A DNA stretch of 64,000 nt from Struthidea cinerea (GCA_013397865.1 VZTI01002586.1:9274-73273), one strand, 5' to 3'. Shown: positions 48,540 through 62,683, numbered from the stretch's first letter. The notes: a model not told the origin generated them from the letters alone. Numbers and translations: made by a program.

Positions 48540-51500
48540 TCTATCTTCCCAAGTATTCTGTTGAGTGAGCAACATATCTTTGCATGGGCAAAGAAAACAG
48601 GGACCTATCCAGCACTTTGTGACAGCCTAATGTTATTGTCTCACTAGGATACACCAGAGACATGTCCTTGTGCTGTCCTGCAGATCCTTTTTTTTTTATC
48701 CTTCTGCACTTTCTGTTTGTGGGTCTGCTGAGAAGAGATTGCCACACATCTCTCTGACTTAAAGCATGGGAGATCCAAAATGAAGAGAAAATTGGATTTT
48801 ATGGGACTTCGGCGAAAAAACTCTTTCAAGTGCTATGGCACTGATTTGTGTGAAGTGTGTAAAACAGCACTAACAAGGAGAGGAAGAGGGTTTAACCTTT
48901 ATTACAGAATCCATAAATCACCATCCAGAGGGTGAAAATTGAGTAGCAATTCTATGACTATAAAAGCCACACACTATGCTAGACTGAGAAAACAGGAGCA
49001 TTGGAAATAGTAGATTTTCAGAGCCCAAAAGAAATTCAATGGCTTTCTAAAGGCATTAAAGTGTCCACAAAGCGTCTTCGGCAACTTTAGCGAGCTTTCT
49101 TTCACCCCTCAGGAAAAGAAAGGGGCAGGTTTTCCCCATTGTGTCCCCCCATTACTGCCAGCTCAGAGGAAGGCAGAAGCTTCTGCCCAGCTCCTCCTCA
49201 TGAAGTAAAAGTGAGAGTCCATGAGGACAGCATTTGGTCCCATCTTGCACGTGTCCAAGCCACCATTATCAGTGCAAATAAACTTCTCTCCTGATCTCTT
49301 AGTCACAGAGCCACACTATCATCTTGGGCATCCCTAGCTCTGCTACATTTAACATTGTTCATAGTTTAATGCCATCAGTTGAAGTCCCCATAAAGAGTCT
49401 GCCAACTTCAACAGAGGCTTTTAGCAAGGGATGACATGGTTCATACTGCAATTCTAGCTTGTTGCTTGGAACTTGTTAGAAAACACCGGATCAGCCTGTC
49501 CTGCAGCAGTGGAGGGATCTGGCAGTTGCCCAGGTTTGGTTTTCCAAGTATGGTTTTGCTAGTGATAGATGAGAGGGGAGGCGAGGTGAGGAACATTTCA
49601 GGAACAGTTTGACTGGATGACAAGAAGGACTTCATGAACCCTCAGAGGCTTGTGAGGACAGTGCTGGAGGGGAAAAGGAAAGGAAGGAAGGACTGCCAGT
49701 GAGACAGGGAAGGCTAACAGGTATAAAAACCTACAGCGTCCCACGCTGGGGCACAGGTCTGGTTTCATGGCTTTCTCTGTCTATGGCAGGCCACTCCCCT
49801 CCCCTCCCCTCCTTTAGTTGACTGGTGCTATACTTTATTAGGGCTGTTCCCTGAAATGTGGATTAGGTAATACAATGGTTTATAAATCTTTCACTTCTGA
49901 GTCACTGTATGGAGTTCACAAAAGGCACAATGGCCTTCAGCTATTCTTAGATGTATGTGCTGTAGAAACAGCCAAACTGGGTGAAAAAGAAGCAGACAGT
50001 GCCACTGGAACACAAAAGTATTTAACCATTTATGATTTATGCCAAAATATAATGGCGTAAACTGGGACCATCGCATTTTAAGCCGCTGCACTTAGCAAGC
50101 CGGTTCCCTGACAGCAGATGACATCAAACCATGGCTCTCTCCCATGCAAGCTGTTTTGTAAGCCTGCCCACTGCGACACCAAAGGTTATCTCAGTTTCAA
50201 GCTCTGGCATGAACATTGTGTCAACCTCCAGCTCTAACCCAGCTCATGCTCATGTACTTCCAGCAAGACATGCTGGCACTTTATCGAATATTTCATAGTA
50301 TGTTTTTATTAGTCCGGGACGTGCATACATTCTGGTTTGGTTTTTTGTAACTGCATGTTGTACATGGTTTTGAGCCTGAAAGGGAAGGATTTCTTAGCTT
50401 TACGGGTTTGGATTTCATCCTCTGGTTTTAGGGTTGTATCTCTTAATAAAAACAAAACGCTGGAGTCCAATCTGTCAAATTAAAGCAGATATTTACCAAA
50501 GGAAAATATGCTTACAAAGTAAATATAAATTAATTTAATTGGCTCCTATTATCACTTCTATTGGAGCCTGCAAGTATAATCTGGTGGTGAAGTAATTAAT
50601 TGGGTGTGAAGTAGCTACTGTGCCAAAACGTACTTGCAGGGAGCGAAACTCCCAGACTTTTTGGCCTGACTGTTACCTGCAGCATCTTGGCTTTGTTATT
50701 TTGCAGAGGGGAATGAATCTAGTGCCAAGCTCTGCAATCAAATGCTCAGATGTATACCTCCTTTTGTGTTTTCATGACAGGGGGGTTACAACTACAGGCG
50801 TTTTCCCACCTAGGTCAGGTCAAGATTGCTTTTAGAAGGGAAGTCAGCAGATAGGTTTAGCACTGCTGGGATTGCAGACACTTATCTTTGTGGTTTTCTC
50901 TGCCTTAATATAGTCTCGGCTTTAATTGCTCTGTTTTTTTCCCCTCCATGCTCTGGCTATGCAATAAAGGAACTTTGTTGTTTGCAGAGGGGATGGAGAG
51001 CAGTGGTGGGTGGCGGATGCAGTGTTGGTACAGCTCTCAGCAGCAGCAGCATTCAGAGAGCCACCACTCATGCTCTTTCATTTCATTTTGCCAGAACAGT
51101 CACTTAGGCAAGCTGGGAATTAGCTCAGGCAGCCCATCTGGATTGAAATAACCCAGGCTCAAGTACTGCAGAGATTTTGAAATCCTGACATCCTGAGAGG
51201 ATGCTCAGCTGCTGCAACTAAAGCAAACAGCTGATGCTTCTTCCCACCTCCTCACTTTTGGGATACTGGGTGTTTCTTCCCAAGTATCTCTGCAGCCTCC
51301 CATGGCACTTTCCAGCTACTGTCATCTGCCACTTAGGGCAAGTCACTCCTTCCTTGATGGCAGCATCCATAAGTGGAGCTGGGCACCACTCTCCCATTTA
51401 TCACTTCATCTTGCAGCATCTCTAAATAAGAGGAGTCCCATTATATTCACAAGCCAAACTCTTCCCTGGACTGGATAAAGATGGAGCTGAGCTTGGGAAT

Positions 51501-52459
51501 GCACCCCACACTTAAGCATTTGCTTTTTCTCCACTGTGTCTATCCCAGGAAAGCAGGTATGAGGCTGGAATGGTTCTTGGCAAGAAGTGCTACATGACCA
51601 TCACAGGGGTCAGGCTGTACTTAAAGTGCAGGAGCTAAAATCAGCTCCAAGCACATCTTCTGCCCCCTCCCATGCATCTTGTGCTTACGGGGTGTCATGA
51701 GCAGCTTGTGGCCGTGTGGCTTTTGGGGACTGCTTCAAGACACACAAAAAAATTTTAGAGCAACAATACAACACCAAAAATACAAGGACTTTGGGGTGAT
51801 CGCTGCCCACACAAATTCCTGATCAAGATTAGAAACAGACTTTGATAGGGACAAGCCTTTACATGCCAGGGCACCAGCTCTATTTCCTGGAGTCTGCAGT
51901 AAAATCAGCCAAGACAAAAGAAGTGCTGCTATTACTAGAGCTAACAAAAATGCAGATTTAAAAAAAGGGGCTTTCTGAGCAAGAGCCCAACCTTAGCAGG
52001 AACAGCCTGATCACTGTTTTCCAATCTTTTTCCTCAAGGGAAAGCACAGACTGACCCTTATCGTATATATTTTTGAAGTACCATCAGTGTTCTGGTTCTC
52101 ATTAAAGATTTAATTTGTTTAAAATTGTTAAGGTTTTGGTTTGTGAAACTTATTTCTTTCCACCTCTTCTTTTCTCTCTCTATAAATATTTATGTGCATA
52201 TTTAACTAAAAACTTATTCTTAAATATGTATTTCAGCAAGGGCCAGCATCTTCTGTATGAGTCTGCAGTTTTTTTTCTCAATTCCTAGGCCTGCCAAGGC
52301 CTCCTCTGTGCATCCTTGAGACCCTCCACAATTTTCTTGTACCTACAGATTTGGCTAATGCAATCTCACATCGCTGGTGGGACAGAGAATTAAAGTAATT
52401 ATTTTGTCACAAGCCACAATAATTCTCCTGAATGCTCAGGACCAAGGCAGGCCCGTGGG
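48540..52459. other. Noncoding DNA, no gene seen
   Basis: No recognised gene or repeat. Holds a short (CCCCT)n run near 49795-49812. Confidence 0.5.
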
Positions 52460-52600
52460 ATCACAGAATCACAGATCACAGAATAAGCTGAGTTGGAAGG
52501 GAGCAAACAAGACCCATCGAGTCCAACTCCCAGCCCTGCATAGCACCATCCCAAAGAGTCACACCATGTGCCTGAGAGCATTGTCCAAATGCAAATCCAT
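52460..52600 (-). mobile_element. CR1 3' end, minus strand
   Basis: On the plus strand GATCACAGAATCACAGATCACAGAATAAGC, GAGTTGGAAGGGA, ATCGAGTCCAACTCCCAGCCC and CACCATGTGCCTGAGAGCAT follow in the order of a reverse-complemented CR1 3' end. Same general subfamily as 48438-48539. Confidence 0.9.
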
Positions 52601-55600
52601 GATCACAGGGCCCTGTCGTATTTTAGGGGAAAAGTCCCAGGTCACACAGGAGTCAGCAGGAACCAAGCTTACTCAGGATGATGTAGATGCACCCCAATGG
52701 AAAGGCACCCCAGATACATGGGTCTGGTCCCCATCCAAACTGCCCAGACTTTATGGACTGATGGTGGGTATTTTCCAGGGGCAGCACCTCCCTCCAAAGT
52801 TCTGATGGACAACAAAGGAGAAAACCACACAGACAGTTCCAGGCAGCCTCACCGTGAACTGCTGAGGCTGGGAATGATTGCAACTCATGGGCCAGCCCAA
52901 GCTAGAGAACCTCATAAATCATGTGGAAGTGCAGAGTTATGAGTTTCCTCAGACAAACACCACTAATTGCAGTCTGCTCTGATTGCTGGTGGGAGGCCAT
53001 GCAACTTGCTGGCAAGCCCGGGAGGGGAGGTCCTGGATGGGGTGATGCAGTTTCTGGGGAGGGCAGATGGACTAACACACCCTGAGGTGCAGGGCTGGAG
53101 CACAGCTCAGATGAACATCATTCCCTGCCAGTGCTGTCCCAGAGTTAGCAACCTCAGCATGCAAAGCTTTAGCCCTGAAAATTGTCTGAATGTGCCCAGT
53201 TTTACTCCTGTGGAGGCCAGCACTTCTGAGCAAACCAAAAAGCAGCTTAAACTGGAAGGAAAGGCAGGCTGTGAGACCAGCATCAATGGGAGCTCTGTCT
53301 GCAAAGAATGATTACTTAGTGGTGCAAATGCTCCAGGGCTGGGTCTGTGCAGTAAAGCAGTCCTTGTGATCACTCCATGCCTGAGCTGAGTGACTCAGAG
53401 TTAAAATAATTAAATATGTTAATAATTATCCAGGCCCCCTTTGATTAAAACAAATAAAGCTTGTGATGTGTAAGCAAGGAGGAATGTGTAGGTTTGCAGG
53501 GCTTGTCTCACAACCAGGAGTTGATAGCAAAAGCAGACGTGGTGCCTGGATCAGGCATGCCAGACAGAGGTGTCAAGGGTGGTCATGTCCCTGCTGTAGC
53601 AGTTGCCCCCTCCTTGGTCCCAACGCACTGTCCCAAGGCCAGAGATGAAATGGGGGACTGGAGGCATCATATCTCCATATCTCAGCGTACCCAAGTAGGA
53701 GACTTGCTAGGTTTTGGGTAACTGGTCCTGGAACCAGCATCACATGAATTGCTGAGGAAGGTGGGAAGTAATTTTGGAAGGTGAAGAAAATGTTCAATAC
53801 AGTTAACTGCACCTTGAAGCATGTTCTTTCAGGAGCTCTGGGCACCTGCAAGAAGAGTGGAGGAAGGCACCTCTGAAGGCAGATGCAGATCTCACACAGA
53901 TTTAGTTGGACTTCTGCAGTGCCCAGAGGAATGCTAGGTTCATGGCTTAGGTGGTGGCTTCAGTGCAATACTTGTCAAGTGAAGCAGTGTCATGAAAGGA
54001 CTTTTCTGGTCTAACCCTTGCCAAAAAGCTGGTGCTGCTTGAGATGAGATATGGTAACCACTGTACTGAGCTTGGAAGGCCACTGCAAAGCACTTCAGCA
54101 GAGGTGGACATGCCCAGAAAAGTGGCCCCTCTGGTCCTTGCTCTACATGGGGCACTTGGAGCCAAAGGCAGCATCTACACCCACTGGCTGTTATGGACAG
54201 CAGTGGTCTGTGTCACATTCTGGAGATCTGCACTTTTGGCCAAGAGAGGAGATGGTGTTGGGGTGGTGCTTGCAGAGGAGAGTGTGGAGCTCCTCTCCTG
54301 TGCTGGAATGTGGCCAGAACAGGCAGGCGGCAGGGCACTCGCAGCAGAGTCTGGAGGTGCCTTTTAATGGCTGTTTTGATCTCTGAAGCGTACAGGGGAT
54401 AAGAATCAGCACCCAACAGTGCTAGAAGGGCATTTATAGACAAAGCAAAACATGCTTGTGAGGCAGGAGGGTGAGTTAAAATCTTATCATGCCTGAGATC
54501 TGTGATGCTCTAGGGAAGGAATACCACAACTTCCTGGCAGGGCGTTTCCCACGTGGTGCTTGCGTGGCATGCCACAGCACCTGTGCGTGTAACACTGCAC
54601 AATGGCCATGCTGACTGCCAGGAGCAGGAGAGGATCCATCTGCCTCAGCTTCACCACAGGAAGGCATACTCTAGTTTGAGTGAAGTTGCAGCCATTGCAT
54701 GAGCAAATACGGCATCCCAGGGCAGAAATGCTCTTTGTGTCCCAAATTATTTTTATCACAGGATGGAGCTCATGTGAAACACAGGATTCAAGATGTCCTC
54801 TCTGCATGTGCAGTGTCCCAGTTCATGAGCAGATGCAGATTTTTCACTGGTATGCACCCCCTCTGGGGCAATCTGTGAGAACACAGCAAAGCATTCCAAT
54901 CACTGGGAAGAGGAAGCAAGAAAAAAACCAGCTCCAGTTCAAACCAAGGAGGAACCTGAGAATATTCAGTGCATTCCCCTTCCCTGGAAATCAGCCAGTG
55001 CCCTGGACCTATCGCACCTTTTCAAGCCCAAAAGGAACCCAAAGACAGAAAGCAAAGAACACTACTCAGAAACAGGAGACAGCTCTCCAACCTCTTCTTC
55101 CCACTAGTGGAGATGGGGCATGCAGAGGGAGGGTAGCCAACACCACCATCTTCTGCCACGTGGTCTGTGTCTGTTAGTTTGCATCCTGCTGCCTCACTAA
55201 TAAAACAAGCAATGTCCTTGTAGTGCTTTCCAGGGGAGAAACATAAAATGCATTTGGAGTTAGTTTATTTTTTTTTAAGTCCTATTTAAGAAAAAGAGAG
55301 GAAAGGGATCTCTGCAAGTGGTGCACTTGCTAACATGAGCACAACATGCTTGATTGCGCTTTCTTCCCCCACGGTACCTCACTGACCCCCTTGAAGGCAA
55401 AACATAAGAGGGATTAGGTGATGCAGCTAAACCATGTATAAAGCAGCAGATCCTTAACATGTGGTTGTAGTTACACAGCTGGGGAGTGGACACATATTTT
55501 GGGAAGATACCTAGCCAGTGTGTAGCCAGCTGTGATCTGACATCCAGGGTAACTGCGCCACCTCATGGTTCCCAAAGTCGGAGTCCAGAGGTGGGAGTTC

Positions 55601-56662
55601 ATAGTGTGACTCGTGTATTCACTGTAATGAAATCACCTCCTTTAGTAAGGCCGGGTGAGGATTTGCTCCATGGCTTACTGCATTACTTTGACAACACTCC
55701 AAATAATCTCCAAAGGAACTATTATTCTTCTAAAACAAAGTAAGAGCTGGAGATGACCTTGGGCGCCATTCTCTCCTGCCTGTTTTGGGACTGCTCCTTT
55801 AGAGCACACACACATCCAGTCCCTGTGGCTCCTGCTGCCTCCCAGCAGATGTGAGCTCACAGCCCAGCAGATCCCATCCTGGAGAAGGGCTGTCCCAAAT
55901 TATCGGGTTCTGTTTCCTTTTCCTTTGATCCACTTGAAATAATCTCTCTGGTTTGGCACCCCAGGCAGCCCTTCTTTTACCCTTCTATTCTCACCCTTCA
56001 CACTTGAAGCTGATTGTTAGCTGTGTATCTTACAAGCTGTCAGTTGGACATTCATGCCTGGAATTTCCCAGTTTTTCCTCTGTAAGAGATGTGGTGGGAG
56101 TAGTTTTCACCTACTTAAGCCCAGCACAAGGTAGTCACCTAGTGGTCTCCCACAGTAAAAGGGAGAGCAGGGTATCACGAGGGTTAAGCAAATCCACGCC
56201 AAGTCGGCTACCCAACAAAGTCCTGTGACCCTCTTCTGGGAATGCCTCACTTTTTCCTCCTGCTGTCTCCTCCTTAACCATGTTCAGCCATGCAGATTGC
56301 ATTTCCATGGATGACTTCCCTTTGCCTCAGTTATCCAGCACCAGCCCTTGTCTGCAGTGAGATAACAATAATGATCACCATTAATTTATGACAATGTCAT
56401 GCACACTGTGTGTCCGCATATCACTGACCCTTGGCATGGGTAGTTCTTGGCATCATAAAACACATGTGTAGTGCAAGCAGATGGAAATCTGATGTATCCT
56501 AAATCTAAATGCAGCAGCTGTTTTTCAAATTTCCCCTCCCTGTCCTCCACACCAGTATTTGTTCGTAAAAGAAGGCTTTGGGAGAAGATGCAATTTGCAG
56601 CAATGGGCTCAGAGCCATTTTGATTATTGTTCTGCCTCATCTTCCTTATTCCCTTTGCCTGT
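52601..56662. other. Noncoding DNA, no gene seen
   Basis: Rather GC-balanced, with many overlapping frames up to 165 codons (54680-55177), none with a recognised domain or a splice-bounded exon pattern. The overlap of long frames in several phases near 54.0-54.4 kb reflects a low stop density, not coding. Confidence 0.45.
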
Positions 56663-57455
56663 CATAGAATCATAGAATCCCAGAATTGTTTGGATTGGAA
56701 GGAACCTTAAAAGCTCATCCAGTTCTACCCCCTGCCACTGGCAGGGACACCTTCCACTAGACCTGGTTGCTACAAGCCCCATCCAAACTGGCCTTGAACA
56801 CTTCCGGGGTTGGGGCAGCCACAGCTTCTGTGGGCAACCTGTGCCAGGGCCTCACCACCGTCATAGCCAAGAATTTTTTCCCAATATCCCACCTAACTCT
56901 GCTGTCTGGCAGTGGGAAGCCATTCCCCCTTGTCCTGTCCTTCCAGGCCCTTGTCCAAAGTCCCTCTCCAGTTCTCTTGGAGCCCCTTTAGGCACTGGCT
57001 AAAGATCTCTAAGTTCTCCCTGGAGCCTTCTCTTCTCCAGGCTGAACACCCCCAGCTCTCCCAGCCTGTCTCCAGAGCAGAGGTGCTCCAGCCCTCACAG
57101 CATCTTCATGGCTTCCTCTGGACTTGCTCCTGCTGCTCCCCATCTTGTCTGATATTGGGGGCCTTTCTTTTTCTCCTGGTATGTACCTGGTTTCAACAAG
57201 CACTGCTGTTCAGTGGGAACTGCATGCTGGGCTCTGATGCCATGTTAGAGCTGGCTGGGGGTGACAGCTGCTCTTACAGAAACAAAATTCAGCTTTGGGA
57301 AAGACATTTTACCTGCTTTGTTTGGAAATGTTTTCCCAGGAATCACCAGGTAAGTTCTTTTTATCAAGTCAATTTATCAACAGAGTGGGTTACTTGCAGT
57401 TTGGAGATCTCATTTCTGGTTTGACCCAAATACGATACAGAAAATGTGAACAGAA
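56663..57455 (-). mobile_element. CR1 3' end fused to an unidentified 5' segment (copy 2)
   Basis: 56663-57160 is a reverse-complement CR1 3' region starting with the tail CATAGAATCATAGAATCC. 57161-57455 is the reverse complement of the unidentified segment at 15630-15952. Both copies change from CR1 to this segment at the same point (CCAATATCAG in CR1 orientation). Differences are scattered substitutions and small indels, so the copies are not recent. No open frame is shared. Confidence 0.7.
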
Positions 57456-60400
57456 CACTTACAAAGCATAAATGTAGCTGTCTTTCTGTACAAATTCGTC
57501 ACAAGGCAAAGGAGGAACTGCTTGGCGAGACAACAGAAATACCACCAAAGGAACCTATTTCAGGATATTTGAGAAGCCATGTGTAAACTTTACTCAGAAT
57601 TTTTTCTGCATCCTTGCATTCACCATCCACCATGGATACAATCTCCCACTTTGAATTCAGTGGTTCCTACTGGAGTGAAGAACTAGGGACAGTTGTAAAG
57701 CAGAGAAAAGTGACTGATTGGTCACCTGCTGCCAAACTCCTGGACTTCATGCTTTGAGCAAAGTCATGAGATGCAAGGTGTTCTTGGAAAGCTGAGAACA
57801 TCAGCCCCAAGTAAAAGTGATCCAATAAATACTGTTCTGCTTTTTCTTCACTCTTCCCCTGCCAGTTTGAGGATTAAGTTCCTAAATACACTTAATATGC
57901 ACAAAGTGAGAGAACTGAAAAAAAACACATAAAAACTGTGACCTCTGCAGCTCATCTTAGCAGAACATCTTCTAAGGCAGGCATTTAAGCATCACAGTTG
58001 TCCAGCAAAAATGGGCATTGCCAAGGTCTGTCCCCTCACCTGATGGCCAGATGAGATGCAGGGTTCTCTACCTTCACAGAACAGGTTGGTCACATCCATT
58101 CTCATCTTCAGGAAGGCTGTTTGGCCTGTGCAACTACAGGACTGTTTGGGACTGTCCAAAACTGTTCCAGGGACCTTGCATAAAGTTTAACTGTACAGAC
58201 AGCTGCGACCTGCACTGTTTGTTAGTATGGATGTAGTCAGGGAGCTTTATTTACTTGAAAGAGAAATGGTGCCACAGCCTCAGCAGTGAACGCTAGTCCT
58301 ATCTTACCACAGGAGTGAGGGTCAAGGGGTCAGACTGAGCTCAAGATGTTGCCTAGAAGCAAAGAGGGACAAAGTGTGAAATGAAAACCTAATTGGTTAT
58401 ATTATTTATGAGGAGGAGAAGGAAGATATTAAAAAAGGGAAAAAAAAACCTCAGTCCCATGTCTTTTTCCCTTTACATTGTGCTTATGGCCTTCTCTGTC
58501 AGTAAACCAGGCATTCAAATATCCTGCACAATGCCTATCAGCATCTGTCTGGAATAAGCTACAGAATGGATGAGCTGACGGGGACTAGAAAAAGTGTGTC
58601 ACATCCCCATTTGAGTTCCAGCTCTTTGCTCTAATTTAATGAAGCAGTGAGCCAATTTGGTGTCTTCATGCCTGTGGCTGTAACATCCTGTCTCAATCTA
58701 TGATCAAAGAAGTCCAGGCACCACAGGTTTTGGAGCATATTGTAAGAACCACTAAATGAAAGTCAATGAGCTAGATGACGAATTAGATCAAACTAGATAA
58801 TTAAGCTAGACACAACCAGACTAAAAATAAAGGAAAAATCCCCATGTAACTCCTCTTAAGTGCTAAGGGCATTATCAGTCCTCTAGGAAAAAACTAAGAT
58901 AAAGCCATTTAATTCTGTGGATAAAATCAGAGGTTTAAGGGCAGGGGTTTTTCTATGGTGTTTGACTGTTTGATGCCTGGAAATATTCTCAACGCTGGAG
59001 CACGATTTGCACACAGAACCTTACTAGTTTTCTTCCTTGGTGTGCCATAGGAGCTCATGCAGTGCAGTGTCATCTCTGTCCCCCAGGACTTGTCAAGCAT
59101 TTAAATGTCACAAGCTCTTTGGGTCACTATTGCTATTCTCTGCTTTAAGATGGTGAAACTGAGGAGTGGAGATGTTCAGTGCATTACCTTACCCGCAGAG
59201 TGGGAAAATATTCCTTTGCAACTCAGAACAGTACTCAGTCCTACACCAAGTTTTGCTGCTGACCCAAATCATAATAAAGAAAGCAAAGAGAATAAATGTG
59301 GAAAGCAGAAAAGGGATTTGCACTCAAATACACATCAGTTTTAGGCACAGGTTTTCCCTTAGTGGGAGCAGGTAAAGAGACACCCACACATCCTCCCATT
59401 CTCAGGTCTGTTATTTGAGATGCCATATCAGCCTTGGGGACCAGCCCAAGCTCTTCATCCCACCTTCTTGTCTGGCAGCTACTGGTGTTACCCTCAGCTG
59501 AGTGTGCTGTTATGTTTGTTCAGAAGATATGTTGACCATTTTGTCAGTCCTAGAATTTATATCATACAGTTGTTTGTCAAAGCCCCACCTATCCTGTACA
59601 GCGCTTCCTTTCTGATAATTGCTACTGAGATACGGAGCTAAATAATGGAAAGGGGAGAAAACTCTCTAATTCTCACCATTATCTTGAGAGAAGCCTGTTA
59701 AAACATGAACTCTTGATATTTTCTTCCAGGCTCCTCCCCTGCGATAGGCTTCTGAGCATCCCTGGAATTTCCGTGCATTTGGACAGTGTCCTGAACTGTT
59801 GTGGGAAACACACTGAGATTGGGAAGGTGCCATTTGGTGTTGAAAGATTCTCAGTTTTGTCAAGAATGAATGGAAACACAGAGTGGTGAGCTGCTCTTAG
59901 TCTACAGCACTTGTGCATATGAAATCCAAGGAGAACAAACCCCCTGGAAAGGAGCAAAGAGACCACCAGGGAGATGGGATGTGGAAGAGAATCAAAATGT
60001 CAAAGTAGAAAACAAGTGCTCTGAAATAGGACCAGTGATGGATGACAGCAAGAGTCTTATTCCCAATGTGATACTTGAAAAAAGGATGCAAATAAGAAAT
60101 GTCTCACTGACTCTTTGTGTTAAGAAGTATTATTAATCAAAAACGATCCCCTAGGAATTAAAGTTAGAAGCAGGTTTTGTCACAGCTTGATTTCCACCTT
60201 GGTCTCTGCCGTTCACCAGGGAAAGCAGCTCATCCTGTACTCTGTGAGGTCAGCAGGACATCTAGTGGCAGAATAGCACTGAAATACACAGGGGAATATA
60301 CTGGACTGAAGCTTTGTTTCATTCTTTGGACGGCTCGCTTATCACCTTCTTTCTACCACACATAAAAAGGACTGGTTGGGAGATCAACGTTGTATTTTTA

Positions 60401-60881
60401 ACTGACCTGTTGAAAAAATATATTGAAATTATGCTTTCCTATATCTTCCAAACTCCAGCTTGATGGAGGTAAAGCACTCTATAACTACTGTGCTTCCTGC
60501 CTGTCCTCAGCCTCCCAAGACGCTGTTCACCCTGACTCTCTCCTTCTTTTTGAGGAGTTGGACATATCACTATTCTGTCTGGTTCTGGTTATGTTTTTTG
60601 CCCATGTGCGAAGGGTTCTGTATGCCATTGCTGCTGGGCTGATTGACGTGATCCTGTTACACAGCTCATAAGAATTTTTTTCCCATCAGTTCTTTCCAAA
60701 CATGTTTAAGAGCTTTTTGTATTTTGGCTTTGATGGCAATGGATTTTGTTTAAAGACTCATGTTACCTATTATGTTGCCCAATTATATTAACATCTTTGT
60801 GCAGCTGTTCCATTTAGTCCAAGTTTGTTCTTCACTGGACACAAACCCGTCACTATTCAGCTTTGGCAGCTGCTTAAAAAG
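57456..60881. other. Noncoding DNA, no gene seen
   Basis: No gene recognised. A CCAATAAATACTGTTCTGC motif at about 57824 resembles an LTR polyadenylation region, but I could not define an element around it. Confidence 0.5.
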
Positions 60882-60910
60882 CAAAAGCAAAACAAAACAA
60901 AACAAAACAA
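60882..60910. repeat. (AAAAC)n low-complexity tract
   Basis: Four to five AAAAC units followed by CCCC. Confidence 0.9.
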
Positions 60911-60980
60911 CCCCGACCTTTGCAATGGCAAAATTAAATTTCTTAGTGGAGCAGAAAATGCTGCCATTTTACCTGCAGTG

Positions 60981-61233
60981 AATCATAGAATCATAGAAAG
61001 GTTTGGAAAGGACCTTAAAGATCATCTTGTTCTGCCATGAGTAGGGACACCTGTAACTAGACCAGATTGCTCCAAGCCCTGTCCGTCCTGGCCAGGCACA
61101 CTTCCGGGGATGGGGCAGCCACAGCTGTTCTGGGCAGCCTGTGCCAGGGCCTCACCACCCTCACAGCCAAGAATTTCTTCCTAATCTCAATCTACCCTCC
61201 TTCAGTTTAAAGTCATTCCCTCTTGTCCTATCA
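60981..61233 (-). mobile_element. CR1 3' end, minus strand
   Basis: The plus strand starts AATCATAGAATCATAG and continues with GGGGCAGCCACAGCTGTTC and GCCAGGGCCTCACCACCCTC, ending near TCTTGTCCTATCA. This is the reverse complement of a 5'-truncated CR1 3' end. Confidence 0.93.
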
Positions 61234-62292
61234 GGTTTATAATCTGGTTTACCTTAGCTAAAATCTGTAGTCCTTACTCTGCGTTTATTCTACAGTCACA
61301 GATGATGATAAATCCATAATGGTTGATCCACTGAATACTGCAAATTAAAGATGAAAGATGTGAACACTGTCTAGGACTAGGTAGTCTAAGTCTAGGTTGG
61401 AATTCTCACTTTTATAATGACTTTGCAGGGTTCATCTCACAAAAGACCTTTGGCCAATAATGGGTGATTGTTGCTGCAATAGCAGGACAGTTGCTCAAGC
61501 AAGAGAGGGCTGTGGCCCAAATTTTAATGGGTATTTAGCAGTGTTCAGTACTGCAATGCCTAAAGTAAGCAATCAAGAGCTAAAGTAAGTGGCGTAGAAC
61601 CCACTTAGCAAATCTCTACTCATCACCTGGTCTGTGGTACCCAACTATGCCCCTGGTCCTACCCCAACTTACTTGCAACATTAACTATTTTAGCTTACTG
61701 ACAGCCAGTAAACTGCAGGCTCAGTTTGGAAAATCAAATTTAAGCTTTGAAGTCAATTAGGCATTGCAAAGTGAAACACTAAGAGACAGCTAGGGATCTT
61801 CAAAACATTTGGAGCCAGATATTTGATGTGATTCCATGTCAGCTATGAAACATTAAAAAGTTTGGAGGAATCAATAGAAAAAAAGGGAAATATGAGGGGT
61901 TTTTTTTAATTACCCTTTCAGCTTTGGTAGTGACTTTCTGGTAGTGATTTTTTTTTTGGTAGTCATGTTTTTTGGGGGAGTAATTCCAACATTTTAAGTT
62001 GCAAAGAGAAACACCACTTTTACCGGTAGTGTCCACATCAAATTTGTTAAGCAAACCAATGAAGATCACTTGTAAATTGTCTACAACCTTTCAGCTGTGC
62101 ACATAGATGCTCTGCTGAATACCTTGGTCCTCTCACTATCATTCCTTCTCCTCTCCTTCTTACTTGTCACATCCAGTAGAGAAAGTCTCCTCCACCTCCA
62201 ACCACACCTGCAGACAAGGAGACACAGAAAGTCTGCCAAACATTGGCTGTGCTAGCAAAAGAGAACTACCTCTCACAGGGAAAAGGGGGTAT
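61234..62292. other. AT-rich noncoding DNA, no gene seen
   Basis: No recognised repeat or coding content. Confidence 0.55.
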
Positions 62293-62298
62293 GACCCA

Positions 62299-62677
62299 TG
62301 TCAGGAAAATTAATCCACAAACACCAGAGGTTTATGTCAAAAAGGAGACAGAGGAGTCCTGTTACTTTATTTGAATAAAGGGAGAGGCCATGGAGCATTC
62401 CCATGGGGTCTCTCGAATTTTTGGAGGTCACAGCCTCCTATTTATCCTATTTTCCCAGCCACATTTCCCTCTCTCTTTCCCCATTGGCTGAGGTACTCAA
62501 GAGGTACAGACTTCCTGGAATGCCTAGTATCTAAAAGTTCCCTTCTAATGTATAACCCCCCCCCTTGTCAGCAGACCTTTGGTATGTTTGAAGATACATA
62601 TCTCTTTAATTCTTCAATCAATGGAATTCTTCCCATTGTATTTCTTATCTCATAGTCCTTAGCCTTGTCTACCAGCA
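62299..62677 (-). mobile_element. Solo LTR, minus strand, probable 6-bp target duplication
   Basis: Read on the minus strand this is a 379-bp LTR beginning TGCTGGTAGACAAGG and ending TTTTCCTGACA. It has a CCAATGGGG box, TATA-like GGATAAATAGGAG, and AAATAAAG (plus 62364-62371) in the right order and spacing. Plus-strand flanks are GACCCA (62293-62298) and GGCCCA (62678-62683), a 6-bp duplication with one mismatch. It resembles family A in size but I do not see sequence identity with it. A C9 run lies inside. Confidence 0.75.
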
Positions 62678-62683
62678 GGCCCA

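Noticed and set aside
54680..55177. 165-codon plus frame
   Set aside because: No recognised domain. Neighbouring sequence shows the same low stop density on both strands, so length alone is not convincing.
60225..60275. GACATCTAGTGGCAG as a CTCF site
   Set aside because: Aligning it to the consensus needs a one-base gap in the core; not good enough to call.
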